64,000 nucleotides of DNA from Pseudomonas putida (GTDB taxonomy: Bacteria; Pseudomonadota; Gammaproteobacteria; Pseudomonadales; Pseudomonadaceae). Positions 17,836-25,873 of the stretch are shown piece after piece. Location of the stretch: NCBI RefSeq assembly GCF_028682175.1, contig NZ_JANHKS010000004.1, forward strand, positions 1-64,000, in the 5' to 3' direction. Every line of letters begins with the position of its first letter. The stretch's first letter is position 1. A model generated the notes under the pieces. It was not told the origin of the DNA and made no database searches. It worked only from the letters and a program-made list of their open reading frames with translations. The position numbers were made by a program, and so were the translations under genes.

Positions 17836-17861
17836 GTTCAAAACCGTTCAAGTCTGTTTAA
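17836..17861. promoter_or_regulatory. Three direct repeats at a 10-bp period (probable operators)
   Basis: GTTCAA at 17836 and 17846 and GTTTAA at 17856 repeat with an exact 10-base period, one helical turn, in the 82-base gap between the divergent regulators. This is the expected arrangement for cooperative binding on one DNA face; which protein binds is unknown. Confidence 0.55.
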
Positions 17862-17916
17862 ATTTATCTCGATTCTACCATTCGTAAGGATGGGGTCAAC
17901 AAGGTTATGCATTCAA

Positions 17917-18282
17917 ATGAGTGGAATTGGTGCCCGGCTTAGGGAAGAACGCGAGCGCTTGGGGCTGTCGCAACGAGCGTTCGGAGAAATTGGTGGCGTG
18001 GAGCCCAATGCGCAGGGCAAGTACGAGAGCGGCGACCGCACGCCCAAGGCAGACTACCTGGCTGCCGTGGCTGCCAAGGGCGTCGACGTGTTGTACGTGC
18101 TGACCGGTTCGCGCACGCCTGCGCCCATCGAAAACCTCAGTGAAGTCGAGGAGTGGGTACTGGGCAGCTACCGGTCGCTGGTCAAGGAGGATCGGGACGC
18201 GATCCTGCGCCTGACCACGACCCTGGCGGAATACAAAGGGACGTACAGCCCCGAAAAGAAAATCACTTCAGAGGAGGACTGA
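17917..18282 (+). CDS. XRE/Cro-CI family transcriptional regulator
   Basis: A 121-residue protein with an N-terminal XRE helix-turn-helix (GARLREERERLGLSQRAFGEIGGV followed by QGKYESGDRTPKADYL) and a C-terminal helical region of about 55 residues. The start at ATG 17917 begins directly at the domain; an upstream in-frame ATG at 17890 would add nine residues but lacks a ribosome site. Its position opposite the gp16-like gene suggests a repressor of a prophage remnant or a stable host-adopted regulator. It is 200 bases upstream of gacA. Confidence 0.8.
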   Translation: MSGIGARLREERERLGLSQRAFGEIGGVEPNAQGKYESGDRTPKADYLAAVAAKGVDVLYVLTGSRTPAPIENLSEVEEWVLGSYRSLVKEDRDAILRLTTTLAEYKGTYSPEKKITSEED

Positions 18283-18484
18283 CAGTCCTGTCTGGCTGCA
18301 AGCGTACGTTTGAAGATTTTTTGCAAGTTTCATGGTCGATGATGATAGCTTGTCAGCATCGTTGTAGATCATTCGCACGGCCTCTGAAAACTCGTCACTG
18401 GAACAATGTTTCGAGCTAGGTCCTGCATTTTCTTTTTGCTAAGGTGACGAGCGTTCGTCATAAATCGTTTGGTGAGGTGTTTGC

Positions 18485-19129
18485 TTGATTAGGGTGCTGG
18501 TTGTCGACGACCATGATCTGGTGCGCACAGGTATCACGCGGATGCTGGCTGACATCGACGGTCTGCAGGTTGTCGGGCAGGCGGATTCGGGCGAGGAATC
18601 GCTGAAGAAGGCCCGGGAACTCAAACCCGACGTGGTGCTGATGGACGTGAAGATGCCAGGCATCGGCGGCCTCGAAGCCACTCGCAAGATGCTGCGCAGC
18701 CACCCCGAAATCAAAGTGGTCGCGGTGACGGTTTGCGAAGAAGATCCATTCCCCACCCGATTGCTGCAAGCCGGCGCCGCAGGCTACATGACCAAGGGCG
18801 CGGGGCTGACCGAGATGGTCCAGGCCATCCGCCTGGTGTTCGCCGGCCAGCGCTACATCAGCCCGCAGATCGCCCAGCAGCTGGCGCTCAAGTCCTTCCA
18901 GCCGCAAACCAGTAATTCGCCGTTCGACCTGCTGTCCGAGCGGGAAATCCAGATTGCCCTGATGATTGTCGGCTGCCAGAAGGTGCAGACCATCTCCGAC
19001 AAGCTGTGCCTGTCGCCCAAGACCGTGAACACCTACCGTTACCGTATCTTCGAGAAGCTATCCATCGGCAGCGATGTCGAGCTGGCTTTGCTGGCTGTAC
19101 GTCACGGCATGGTCGATGCCAGCGCCTGA
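18485..19129 (+). CDS. gacA: GacA response regulator
   Basis: A 214-residue LuxR/FixJ-type response regulator, the partner of sensor GacS that activates small RNAs RsmX/Y/Z. The receiver domain has the acidic pair (VVDDHD, residues 6-9), phosphoacceptor Asp54 ([11 protein letters not shown]) and the Lys of TKGAG. The C-terminal helix-turn-helix reads [12 protein letters not shown] and [17 protein letters not shown]. The start codon is TTG, as known for gacA in fluorescent pseudomonads, with GAGG upstream. uvrC starts two bases after its stop, the usual gacA-uvrC operon. Confidence 0.97.
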   Translation: MIRVLVVDDHDLVRTGITRMLADIDGLQVVGQADSGEESLKKARELKPDVVLMDVKMPGIGGLEATRKMLRSHPEIKVVAVTVCEEDPFPTRLLQAGAAGYMTKGAGLTEMVQAIRLVFAGQRYISPQIAQQLALKSFQPQTSNSPFDLLSEREIQIALMIVGCQKVQTISDKLCLSPKTVNTYRYRIFEKLSIGSDVELALLAVRHGMVDASA

Positions 19130-19130
19130 A

Positions 19131-20954
19131 ATGACCCAACCGTTCGATCCAAGTGCCTTTCTCGCCACCTGCAGTGGCCGCCCCGGCGTCTATCGCATGT
19201 TCGATATCGAGGGGCGGCTGCTTTACGTGGGCAAGGCCAAAAACCTCAAGAAGCGTCTTGCCAGCTACTTCCGCAAGACCGGCCATGCACCCAAGACCAG
19301 CGCACTGGTCGGGCGCATCAGCCAGATCGAAACCACCATCACCGCCAACGAAACCGAGGCGTTGCTGCTGGAGCAGACGCTCATCAAGGAGTCGCGCCCG
19401 CCGTACAACATTCTGCTGCGCGACGACAAATCCTACCCGTACGTGCACCTGTCCGATGGGCCGTTTCCGCGCTTGAGCATCCACCGCGGTGCGAAGAAGG
19501 CCAAGGGGCGCTATTTCGGGCCCTACCCGAGCGCGGGAGCGATTCGCGAAAGCCTGGCGATCCTGCAAAAGACCTTTCACGTGCGCCAGTGCGAAGACAG
19601 CTTCTACAAGAACCGCACCCGGCCGTGCCTTCAATACCAGATCAAGCGTTGCAAGGCGCCTTGCGTCGGCTTCGTGGAGCCGCAGGTGTACGCCGATGAC
19701 GTACGCCACTCGGTGATGTTCCTCGAGGGGCGCAGCAATGCGCTGACCGATGAGTTGAACGCGCTGATGGAAAAGGCGGCAATGGACCTCAACTTCGAGC
19801 ATGCCGCCGAACTGCGCGACCAGATCGGCCTGCTGCGTCGGGTTCAGGACCAGCAGAGCATGGAAAGCGGCACCGGCGATGTCGATGTGGTGGCCGCGTT
19901 CGTCAACCCGGGCGGCGCCTGCGTGCACCTGATCAGCGTGCGCGGCGGGCGGGTGCTGGGCAGCAAGAACTTCTTCCCGCAGGTGGGTATCGAGGAAGAG
20001 GTCGGCGAAGTCATGTCGGCGTTCCTGGCCCAGTATTTCCTGGGCGGCGGCGAGCGCGAGCTGCCGAGCGAAGTCATCGTCAACGTGGTCAACGAGGACT
20101 TCCCCGCGCTGATCGAGGCCATCGATGCGTCCCGCGGGCGGGAAATCACCATCAGCCACCGCGTGCGCGGCACCCGGGCGCGCTGGCAGCAACTGGCGGT
20201 GACCAACGCCGAACAGGCGCTGGCTGCGAGACTGGCCAACCGTCAGCACATGGCCGCGCGCTTCGAAGCGCTGGCCGACGTCCTGAAACTCGACGAGCCA
20301 CCGCAGCGCCTTGAATGCTATGACATCAGCCATTCCAGCGGCGAGGCCACCGTGGCCTCCTGTGTGGTGTTCGGGCCTGAAGGCCCGATCAAGTCCGATT
20401 ACCGTCGTTACAACATCGAAGGCGTGACGGCGGGGGACGACTATGCGGCGATGCACCAGGCGCTGACCCGACGTTTCGGCAAGATCAAGGACGGCGAGGG
20501 CAAGCTGCCGGACATCCTGCTGGTTGACGGCGGCAAGGGGCAGCTCAACATGGCGCGTGACGTCATGAACGAACTGGCCGTGCCGGACCTCATCCTGCTC
20601 GGCGTGGCCAAGGGCACGACCCGCAAGGCGGGCTTCGAGACCTTGTACCTCAATGATGCCGCCCACGAGTTCACCCTGCGCGGTGACTCGCCGGCGCTGC
20701 ACCTGATTCAACAGATACGCGACGAAGCCCACCGCTTCGCGATTACCGGCCACCGCGCCCGACGCGGCAAGACCCGCCGCACCTCGACCCTTGAGGGCGT
20801 GGCGGGAGTAGGGCCGACCCGACGTCGTGATCTGCTCAAACACTTCGGTGGCCTGCAGGAATTGTCCAGGGCCAGCGTCGAAGAGATCGCCAAGGCACCC
20901 GGAATCAGTAAAAAGCTCGCAGAGTCGATTTATGCAAACCTGCACAGCGAGTAG
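19131..20954 (+). CDS. uvrC: UvrABC excinuclease subunit C
   Basis: A 607-residue nuclease of nucleotide excision repair. Domains in order: GIY-YIG endonuclease ([18 protein letters not shown], near residues 18-35) for the 3' cut, UVR domain contacting UvrB ([20 protein letters not shown], about 205-225), RNase H-like domain for the 5' cut ([17 protein letters not shown]), and C-terminal helix-hairpin-helix pair ([26 protein letters not shown]). It is translationally coupled to gacA. Confidence 0.97.
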   Translation: MTQPFDPSAFLATCSGRPGVYRMFDIEGRLLYVGKAKNLKKRLASYFRKTGHAPKTSALVGRISQIETTITANETEALLLEQTLIKESRPPYNILLRDDKSYPYVHLSDGPFPRLSIHRGAKKAKGRYFGPYPSAGAIRESLAILQKTFHVRQCEDSFYKNRTRPCLQYQIKRCKAPCVGFVEPQVYADDVRHSVMFLEGRSNALTDELNALMEKAAMDLNFEHAAELRDQIGLLRRVQDQQSMESGTGDVDVVAAFVNPGGACVHLISVRGGRVLGSKNFFPQVGIEEEVGEVMSAFLAQYFLGGGERELPSEVIVNVVNEDFPALIEAIDASRGREITISHRVRGTRARWQQLAVTNAEQALAARLANRQHMAARFEALADVLKLDEPPQRLECYDISHSSGEATVASCVVFGPEGPIKSDYRRYNIEGVTAGDDYAAMHQALTRRFGKIKDGEGKLPDILLVDGGKGQLNMARDVMNELAVPDLILLGVAKGTTRKAGFETLYLNDAAHEFTLRGDSPALHLIQQIRDEAHRFAITGHRARRGKTRRTSTLEGVAGVGPTRRRDLLKHFGGLQELSRASVEEIAKAPGISKKLAESIYANLHSE

Positions 20955-20986
20955 AATGCCCGCTCACCTCGTAGCCAGTTGTGCCG

Positions 20987-21547
20987 ATGAATATCCCTAA
21001 TCTGATTACCGTATTACGTGTCCTGCTGATTCCGATCTTCATTCTGTTGTTCTACCTGCCTTATCACTGGAGCTACATGGCAGCCAGTTCGGTGTTCGCG
21101 CTGGCCGCAGCCACCGACTGGCTCGACGGCTACCTGGCCCGCCGCCTGGAGCAGAGCACACCGTTCGGCGCGTTCCTGGATCCTGTGGCCGACAAGCTGA
21201 TGGTGGCCGTCGCCCTGGTACTGCTGGTGCAGGCTCACGCCAATTTCTGGCTGACCATGCCCGCCGCCGTCATCATCGGTCGCGAGATCGTGATCTCGGC
21301 ATTGCGCGAATGGATGGCCGAAATCGGCGCACGCGCCCAGGTCGCCGTGTCGAACCTGGGCAAATGGAAAACCGCCGCGCAGATGCTGGCGCTGGTGGTC
21401 CTGCTGGCCAACCCGCCAGCCTTTACCTTCTGGGTGGTGCTCGGCTACATCCTGCTCATGGTCGCGGCGGGGCTGACCCTCTGGTCGATGCTGCAATATC
21501 TGCGCGCCGCATGGCCGCATCTGCGCACGACCGCAGAAGAAAAATAA
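20987..21547 (+). CDS. pgsA: CDP-diacylglycerol-glycerol-3-phosphate 3-phosphatidyltransferase
   Basis: A 186-residue integral membrane enzyme making phosphatidylglycerophosphate, the committed step to phosphatidylglycerol. The CDP-alcohol phosphotransferase signature DG-x2-AR-x8-G-x3-D-x3-D is complete in [20 protein letters not shown] followed by LDPVADK. Four to five membrane segments follow. ATG 20987 is preferred to GTG 20981. It is downstream of uvrC and upstream of tRNA-Gly, the conserved Pseudomonas order. Confidence 0.96.
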   Translation: MNIPNLITVLRVLLIPIFILLFYLPYHWSYMAASSVFALAAATDWLDGYLARRLEQSTPFGAFLDPVADKLMVAVALVLLVQAHANFWLTMPAAVIIGREIVISALREWMAEIGARAQVAVSNLGKWKTAAQMLALVVLLANPPAFTFWVVLGYILLMVAAGLTLWSMLQYLRAAWPHLRTTAEEK

Positions 21548-21608
21548 GTTTTTTTAAATCAAAGGGTTGACGGCGTCATTTGAATCTATAGAATGGCGCC
21601 CACACCAA

Positions 21609-21684
<76 letters not shown>

Positions 21685-21730
21685 GTTTGTAACGCGTTCA
21701 GTGTCAGTTGTAAGGGTACTGTACGTTTGG

Positions 21731-21804
21731 GGCCGAGTAGCAAAATGGTTATGCCGCGGATTGCAAATCCGCTTACGCCGGTTCGATTCCGACCTCGGCC
21801 TCCA
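21731..21804 (+). tRNA. tRNA-Cys(GCA)
   Basis: A 74-base tRNA with acceptor GGCCGAG/CTCGGCC, encoded CCA end and anticodon loop TTGCAAA, anticodon GCA. The island at 21.8-25.1 kb begins at its 3' end, so it is the likely integration target. Confidence 0.97.
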
Positions 21805-21808
21805 CATT

Positions 21809-21847
21809 TAAAACCCGTAAGATCAACGTCTTACGGGTTTTTTTGTG
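21809..21847 (+). terminator. Terminator after the tRNA-Gly/tRNA-Cys transcript
   Basis: Strong hairpin AAACCCGTAAGA/TCTTACGGGTTT with a six-base loop followed by a run of seven T, immediately after tRNA-Cys. Confidence 0.9.
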
Positions 21848-21903
21848 GGCGGCATTTCGGCCATCGTTTCCGCAACTTTGGTGATCGTTTCCGCAACCCC
21901 CTT

Positions 21904-22190
21904 CTATTTGGTTGGACTGACAAGCTCCCCAACACGCCTGTAGACGTCTCTCGTGATTTTTTCATTTGAGTGTCCTAGCAGCCTGCTTGCTTGGCTGAGA
22001 TCCTCGATTTCCGATGCCGCCTTCGGTCGAATATCCCGAAACTGGAACGCTCTGATCTTGGCCGCCAGGTCACTATCAACGTCAACAGTAGCCTGAGCTA
22101 CAGCCTTATGTCTCGCCTCGACCCACCGATTGCTCATCATGGCCATGCTCATACGCAGACCCGATGTGTTTGTGATGAGCCTTGCGGGTA
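21904..22190 (-). pseudogene. Tyrosine integrase, C-terminal stump
   Basis: About 95 residues remain of a phage-type tyrosine recombinase of roughly 330-350. Visible are the box II arginine in FQFRDIRPKAASE, the GH of LLGHSNEKIT and the presumed nucleophile tyrosine in DVYRR. The reading frame stays open a little further upstream, but family-like sequence stops near 22188, exactly where umuC sequence begins on the other strand. The N-terminal arm-binding and core-binding domains are absent, so it cannot recombine DNA. It lies 100 bases past tRNA-Cys with its 3' end facing the tRNA. Confidence 0.8.
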
Positions 22191-23132
22191 TTCCGACCGG
22201 ATCTGGCGAAAACGCCAATCGTGGTGCTCTCCACTGACGATGGCTGTGTGATCGCACGCAGCTACGACGCCAAGCCGTTCGTGAAGATGGGGCAACCGTA
22301 TTTCCAGATACAGGATCAACTTCGGCGTAATGGTGTGGTGGCGTCCAGCAGCAACTATGCGTTCTACGGCGATATCAGTGAGCGCGTGATGTCAGTCATC
22401 GAGTTGATGGTGCCGGCCACCGAGATCTACTCGATTGACGAGTGCTTTGCCGATCTGACTGGCATTCCCGGCGACCTTACTGAGTTTGGACGCGCGATTC
22501 TCACATGCATCCACAAGGACACCGGCATCCCGGTTGGAGTAGGAATTGCTCGTACCAAGACGCTGGCGAAGCTGGCGAACCACACCGCGAAGCGCTTGCT
22601 GGGCCAGACCGGCGGCGTGGGCGATATCTGTGACCCTTTCAAGCGTGATTGTACCCTGCGTAACACTGAAGTCGGAGAGGTCTGGGGCGTGGGCAAGCGC
22701 ATGAAGGCGCATCTGGAAGTGCTGGGTATCAAGACGGCAATGGATCTGGCGAAAGCCGACGCCTGGACGCTACGACAGGAGTTCAGCGTGGTCATCGAGA
22801 AAACCGCGAGGGAACTGGCTGGCACGCCGTGCCTGGAGCTGAGCGAGGCCGATCCTCCGAAGCAGGAGATCTGCTGCAGCCGGATGTTCGGCAAGCGCGT
22901 GACCGATATCGAGCCCATTCGCGAGGCGGTGGGCACTTACACCCAACGTGCGACCGAAAAAATCCGCGCCCAGGGTTCGATGTGCAAGAAGGTCAGGGTG
23001 AGCACCCGCAACGGCATGTTCAACCTGGAGGAAGCCAAGTACGCCAACGGCGCGCTGTTCTTCATGAATCTCGAAGAAAATCCTGTGACGGCCAATGATC
23101 ATCTGCGGTACTGCAGGATCTCTTATGAATAG
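22182..23132 (+). pseudogene. umuC: UmuC (DNA polymerase V), truncated at both ends
   Basis: A 316-residue open frame, against about 420 for UmuC. Homology starts abruptly at RVFRPDLAKTP, so the first about 17 residues, with the catalytic Asp of the DxNNFYAS motif, are gone. The SIDE motif survives (YSIDECFADL), as do VGVGIARTKTLAKLANHTAK and GVGKRMKAHL. After EEAKYANGA the sequence changes to an unrelated tail of about 25 residues, removing the rest of the little finger and the beta-clamp motif. Loss of a catalytic metal ligand predicts an inactive polymerase. Confidence 0.82.
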
Positions 23133-23214
23133 GCAGCGAGCATGGAACTCCCAGCTAGCTTAGCCTGATGCCCAACCAAAAAAAGAGCTGTTATTAATGG
23201 TCTGGTAGGCACCA

Positions 23215-23499
23215 TCACCATTGGGATGGGGGTAATCGTTTTGTATGAAAAATACGCAGGATTTGAAGTCGTCCTGATCGAACACGGTAGGGGATGAGGT
23301 AGGGGAAGGTTGGAACGGGCCACTCTCTTGTTCCGGCTACACGCCCGGTCCTTCCGCTGGCTGGGAATGTTGAGAGTTGATCCACGCTTGCCGCTATGGC
23401 CCTCACGAACTCTGAGGCGGCTTGGGGATTATCTTTCGCAATGTATGCAGCTTCATCATCCAGATTTTTTAAAGCAGTCCTTAGCCACTCAACCCGCAT
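23215..23499 (-). CDS. parE: ParE/RelE-superfamily toxin
   Basis: A 94-residue small basic protein with the ParE fold pattern: WLRTALKNLDDEAAYIAKDNPQAA (helical hairpin), SVDQLSTFPASGRTGRVAGTREWPV and the C-terminal strands YLIPYRVRSGRLQILRIFHTKR. ParE toxins poison gyrase; RelE relatives cut mRNA, and the class here looks closer to ParE. Its start overlaps the antitoxin 3' end by 11 bases. The terminal residues after HTKR are short but normal for the family. Confidence 0.85.
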   Translation of the reverse strand: MRVEWLRTALKNLDDEAAYIAKDNPQAASEFVRAIAASVDQLSTFPASGRTGRVAGTREWPVPTFPYLIPYRVRSGRLQILRIFHTKRLPPSQW

Positions 23500-23728
23500 C
23501 GTTGGACCACTTCCTCAAGACCGCGTCTACTTCTTCGTCTGTGGCGAAATCGCCAGCATCCGCTTCTGCTACCGCTTTTTGGATTTCTGCGATTTGCCAG
23601 GCCTCTCGGCTCAGATACTCACGCAGAGCATCAATGGCCAGAAAGGATTTGCTTCGTCCTGTGGCTTTGGCGAGCGAAGCCAGGGTTTCAGCCAGTTCAT
23701 CGGGTATGCGTAGCGACATCATCGACAT
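23489..23728 (-). CDS. parD: Ribbon-helix-helix antitoxin of the ParE-type toxin
   Basis: A 79-residue protein with an N-terminal RHH DNA-binding motif (MMSLRIPDELAETLASLAKATGRSKSFL) and an acidic C-terminal region (EADAGDFATDEEVDAVLRKW) suited to bind the toxin. Start 23728 is set by AAAGGTGAAATC; an in-frame upstream extension of 69 residues is not family-like. A TGTATTACA palindrome and GTAT repeats lie 20-60 bases upstream and are likely autoregulatory sites. It is co-transcribed with and overlaps the toxin gene. Confidence 0.85.
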   Translation of the reverse strand: MSMMSLRIPDELAETLASLAKATGRSKSFLAIDALREYLSREAWQIAEIQKAVAEADAGDFATDEEVDAVLRKWSNDAG

Positions 23729-23734
23729 GATTTC

Positions 23735-24033
23735 ACCTTTGTATGAAAATGTATTACATAGCAATACTCTGCCATACGGTACGTATTTTTGCGACCTCGA
23801 AGTGTAGGTGGTTAAAGACCAATTAGTAACAAAACAACATTTGAAATCGCTTCTGCAACCCAACCCGCCTCCTTGAAAAAAGGGACGTCCAAGGGGTGGG
23901 AATTTTCTTGCCTGTGGAATGAAAAATCGTGTCACTGATTGAAATTGCTGATTTTAGTAGTCGGATTAGTCAGGTCGTTGAACGAGTCCACTGTGCATTT
24001 TTTGCTAGTCGCGTGCAGATCGTAAGTGCATTT
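23735..24033. other. Low-G+C spacer between the two toxin-antitoxin modules
   Basis: About 300 bases without a supported gene. The left end carries the parDE promoter region (minus strand; TGTATTACA near 23750). The rest has visibly lower G+C than the chromosomal neighbours and no recognisable feature. Confidence 0.5.
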
Positions 24034-24059
24034 GCTATACAGCTATACGATAGCTATAC
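24034..24059 (+). promoter_or_regulatory. Triple GCTATAC repeat, probable operator/promoter of the TacAT-type pair
   Basis: GCTATAC occurs at 24034, 24042 and 24053 within 26 bases, and the repeats contain TATAC-type -10 sequences. It lies about 125 bases upstream of the RHH antitoxin gene. Repeated short operators overlapping the promoter are usual for RHH antitoxin autorepression. Confidence 0.55.
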
Positions 24060-24182
24060 AGGATGTTAGCATCCAACTGCGATTTGCCCGTCACTGTGTC
24101 AATGGAAGGACACCCCCGTTGTGCCAAGTCACCAGCCATCTGTGTGCACGGCCGTGCAACACCCTGGAGAGGAAACCAGACC

Positions 24183-24467
24183 ATGAACCAACCGTTAGAG
24201 CGTGAGAAACCCGTTCCAATCAACATGCGGGTCGATACCAGGAAAAGAAGCCTGATCGATGCTGCGGTTGAACTGCTCGGTACTGACCGGACCAGTTTCA
24301 TCATCGACGCCGCTTGTAAGCGTGCCGAGGAGGTCCTGCTGGATCGCAGGCTATTTTTACTGGGCGATGAGGCGTTTGACCGATTCGAGAGGGCGCTTGC
24401 AGATAACCCGTTGGGGGGCAACGAATGCGTGAAGAAACTGCTCGCAAGGCCAAAGCCCTGGAGCTGA
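24183..24467 (+). CDS. DUF1778/TacA-type ribbon-helix-helix antitoxin
   Basis: A 94-residue protein with RHH-type INMRVDTRKRSLIDAAVELLGTDRTSFIIDAA, an LLDRRLFLL linker helix and the conserved C-terminal LLARKxPW-like end (LLARPKPW), which in this family inserts into the GNAT toxin. ATG 24183 follows GAGAGGAAACC; an in-frame upstream ORF of 40 residues is not family-like. It overlaps the toxin gene by 43 bases. Confidence 0.88.
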   Translation: MNQPLEREKPVPINMRVDTRKRSLIDAAVELLGTDRTSFIIDAACKRAEEVLLDRRLFLLGDEAFDRFERALADNPLGGNECVKKLLARPKPWS

Positions 24468-24949
24468 GCCCACCGGAAAAACTGAATGCGCTTCACATCA
24501 CCGATGACTTCGACTGTGGTGAAGCTTCGATCAACGAATACCTGCGAGCCAAAGCGCTCAAGGCGCAGCAGGCGAAACACGCTATGGTTTACGTGGTCTG
24601 TTTCAAAGGTACTCACAACATCGCCGGTTACTACACGCTCTCCAATGGAGCAGTGGATCGTCGGCATGGCACAACCGCAAAGATGCGCCGTCACGCTCCA
24701 GATCCATTGCCTGTGACAATTCTTGGGAGAATGGGCGTTTCGCTAAGGGCGGGTGGATGTGGTCTGTCGCTCGCGCTGTTGGCGGACGCCATCGAACGCT
24801 GCATCGTAGCCTCCGAGATCATCGGGTCAGTCGCCGTGATTGTGCATCCCTTGAACGAAAGCCTTGTGACCTACTATGCCAGGCATGCAGGCTTCGTTCC
24901 TTGTCCTGAGCTTTCACCCATGACTATGATGCTTTCGCTGATGCAGTAG
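24425..24949 (+). CDS. GNAT toxin of the TacT/AtaT type
   Basis: A 174-residue GNAT-fold toxin; relatives acetylate the amino group of charged tRNAs and stop translation. Family sequences: LNALHITDDFDCGEASINEYLRAKA, FKGTHNIAGYYTLSNGAV, LPVTILGRMGV and the C-terminal YYARHAGF with the catalytic Tyr. The acetyl-CoA loop reads RAGGCGLS, lacking the Gln/Arg and final Gly of the usual (Q/R)GxGLG, so activity may be weakened. A GGGGGG ribosome site precedes ATG 24425. The overlap with its antitoxin is longer than the few bases usual for such pairs. Confidence 0.85.
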   Translation: MREETARKAKALELSPPEKLNALHITDDFDCGEASINEYLRAKALKAQQAKHAMVYVVCFKGTHNIAGYYTLSNGAVDRRHGTTAKMRRHAPDPLPVTILGRMGVSLRAGGCGLSLALLADAIERCIVASEIIGSVAVIVHPLNESLVTYYARHAGFVPCPELSPMTMMLSLMQ

Positions 24950-25113
24950 GGCCTTGATTTTGCGGAGCTTTTTTATCCGCATGAAATTTAGGTCCAGACG
25001 CATTTAGACGCCATTCAAGCTTGCTTCACCGGGTAGGGATGTATATATTCCCACCTCTTGTCGGCACCCACAGCTTATCAGTTGGGCTGCTCTGACAACG
25101 CACACGTGCTACC

Positions 25114-25200
25114 GCCCTGATGGTGAAATTGGTAGACACACCGGACTTAAAATCCGTCGTCCGAAAGGATGTGCCGGTTCGACTCCGGCTCGGGGCACCA
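25114..25200 (+). tRNA. tRNA-Leu(TAA)
   Basis: An 87-base class II tRNA with acceptor GCCCTGA/TCGGGGC, encoded CCA end, a long variable arm (GTCGTCCGAAAGGATG region) and anticodon loop CTTAAAA, anticodon TAA. Confidence 0.96.
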
Positions 25201-25232
25201 ATTGCGATTCCCAAGGGCGCTAAGTCCTTCTC

Positions 25233-25270
25233 AAAAAGCCCCGCTGGCCTATGCCACGCGGGGCTTTTTG
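25233..25270. terminator. Bidirectional terminator after tRNA-Leu
   Basis: Stem AAAAAGCCCCGC/GCGGGGCTTTTT, 12 base pairs with a 13-base loop, 33 bases beyond tRNA-Leu. A/T tracts on both sides let it work in both directions. Confidence 0.85.
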
Positions 25271-25356
25271 CAATCAATGCTTACCAACTCCTCTCCTGCC
25301 TACGCGCAATGTTTAGTGCATTCACCAGCACATGTTGAGTTCGATTGCCCAGGTGA

Positions 25357-25584
25357 TGTACCAATGTCCTGCCTGACACGGCCGTCAAGCAGGCCAAGCC
25401 GCGAAGGCCGGAACTGCCCAGTGAGGCGCGTCAGCCACTCGCGCCAACGATGCTCTCCCACCTGCTCCAGCGCTCTGAAAAGCGTGCGGGAGAGCTGGTT
25501 AAAGCTTTTGGAATCCAGAATGGCCGGCCTCGCCTGCGAGCGAGCATTCGATTCACTGAGCAGTCCGGCCCTAAAAGGCATTGA
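25357..25584 (+). pseudogene. Possible integrase relic downstream of tRNA-Leu
   Basis: A 75-codon open frame without a start codon at its beginning. The first residues TNVLPDTAVKQAKP resemble the start of P4-type tyrosine recombinases (LTDTAVKQAKP), but the rest does not follow that family. Its place 150 bases after a tRNA 3' end on the same strand fits an integrase gene. It may be a decayed remnant or chance; the evidence is short. Confidence 0.25.
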
Positions 25585-25764
25585 TCAGCGGCTTGCCGGT
25601 GTCGCCACCTCGACCGCCGGGCCGAGCAGGTCGTAATACCGGTAGTGGTAATCCGATTCCTCGATTTTTCCGTCAATCTTCGCCTTCACGGCCTGGCTGA
25701 GGTGCCACTCGCGCATACGTCGCAGGCTCTGGACTTGGCGCTGAGATCTGTTGTTGAACGGCAT
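25585..25764 (-). CDS. Small hypothetical protein, 59 residues
   Basis: A 59-residue ORF with an almost ideal ribosome site, AAGGAGG, four bases before ATG 25764. It is basic at the start (FNNRSQRQVQSLRRMREWH) with a tyrosine-rich middle (SDYHYRYYDLL). No signal peptide or membrane segment is seen and no family is recognised. It lies in the accessory stretch after tRNA-Leu, on the strand opposite the tRNA. The composition looks like a real soluble DNA- or RNA-binding small protein, but that is a guess. Confidence 0.6.
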   Translation of the reverse strand: MPFNNRSQRQVQSLRRMREWHLSQAVKAKIDGKIEESDYHYRYYDLLGPAVEVATPASR

Positions 25765-25873
25765 GGGGCCTCCTTCTTACGTGCTTCGTTGAAACGCCTC
25801 AACTGTAAGCGCGTACAAGTGGCTTGACGACTGAACCATATGACTAATCCGGAAGTTTCGTGCTGCGAAGTGA

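Larger units (their letters stand above)
21805..25113. mobile_element. Decayed genomic island between tRNA-Cys and tRNA-Leu
   Basis: In related pseudomonads tRNA-Gly, tRNA-Cys and tRNA-Leu follow pgsA closely. Here 3.3 kb separates Cys from Leu. It carries an integrase 3' stump next to tRNA-Cys, a umuC fragment missing both ends, a ParDE-type pair and a TacAT-type pair, with longer gaps and lower G+C than the flanks. I could not find a duplicate of the tRNA-Cys 3' end at the far side, so the right boundary is approximate and the element is surely immobile. Confidence 0.65.

Noticed and set aside
17886..17916. Start at ATG 17890 for the XRE regulator
   Set aside because: No spaced ribosome site; the added residues are not part of the family.
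18888..20945. 685-residue minus-strand open frame under uvrC
   Set aside because: Shadow of uvrC, whose domains are unambiguous.
25114..25200. tRNA-Leu as the right att site of the tRNA-Cys island
   Set aside because: Its 3' end does not duplicate the tRNA-Cys 3' sequence beyond what all tRNAs share.
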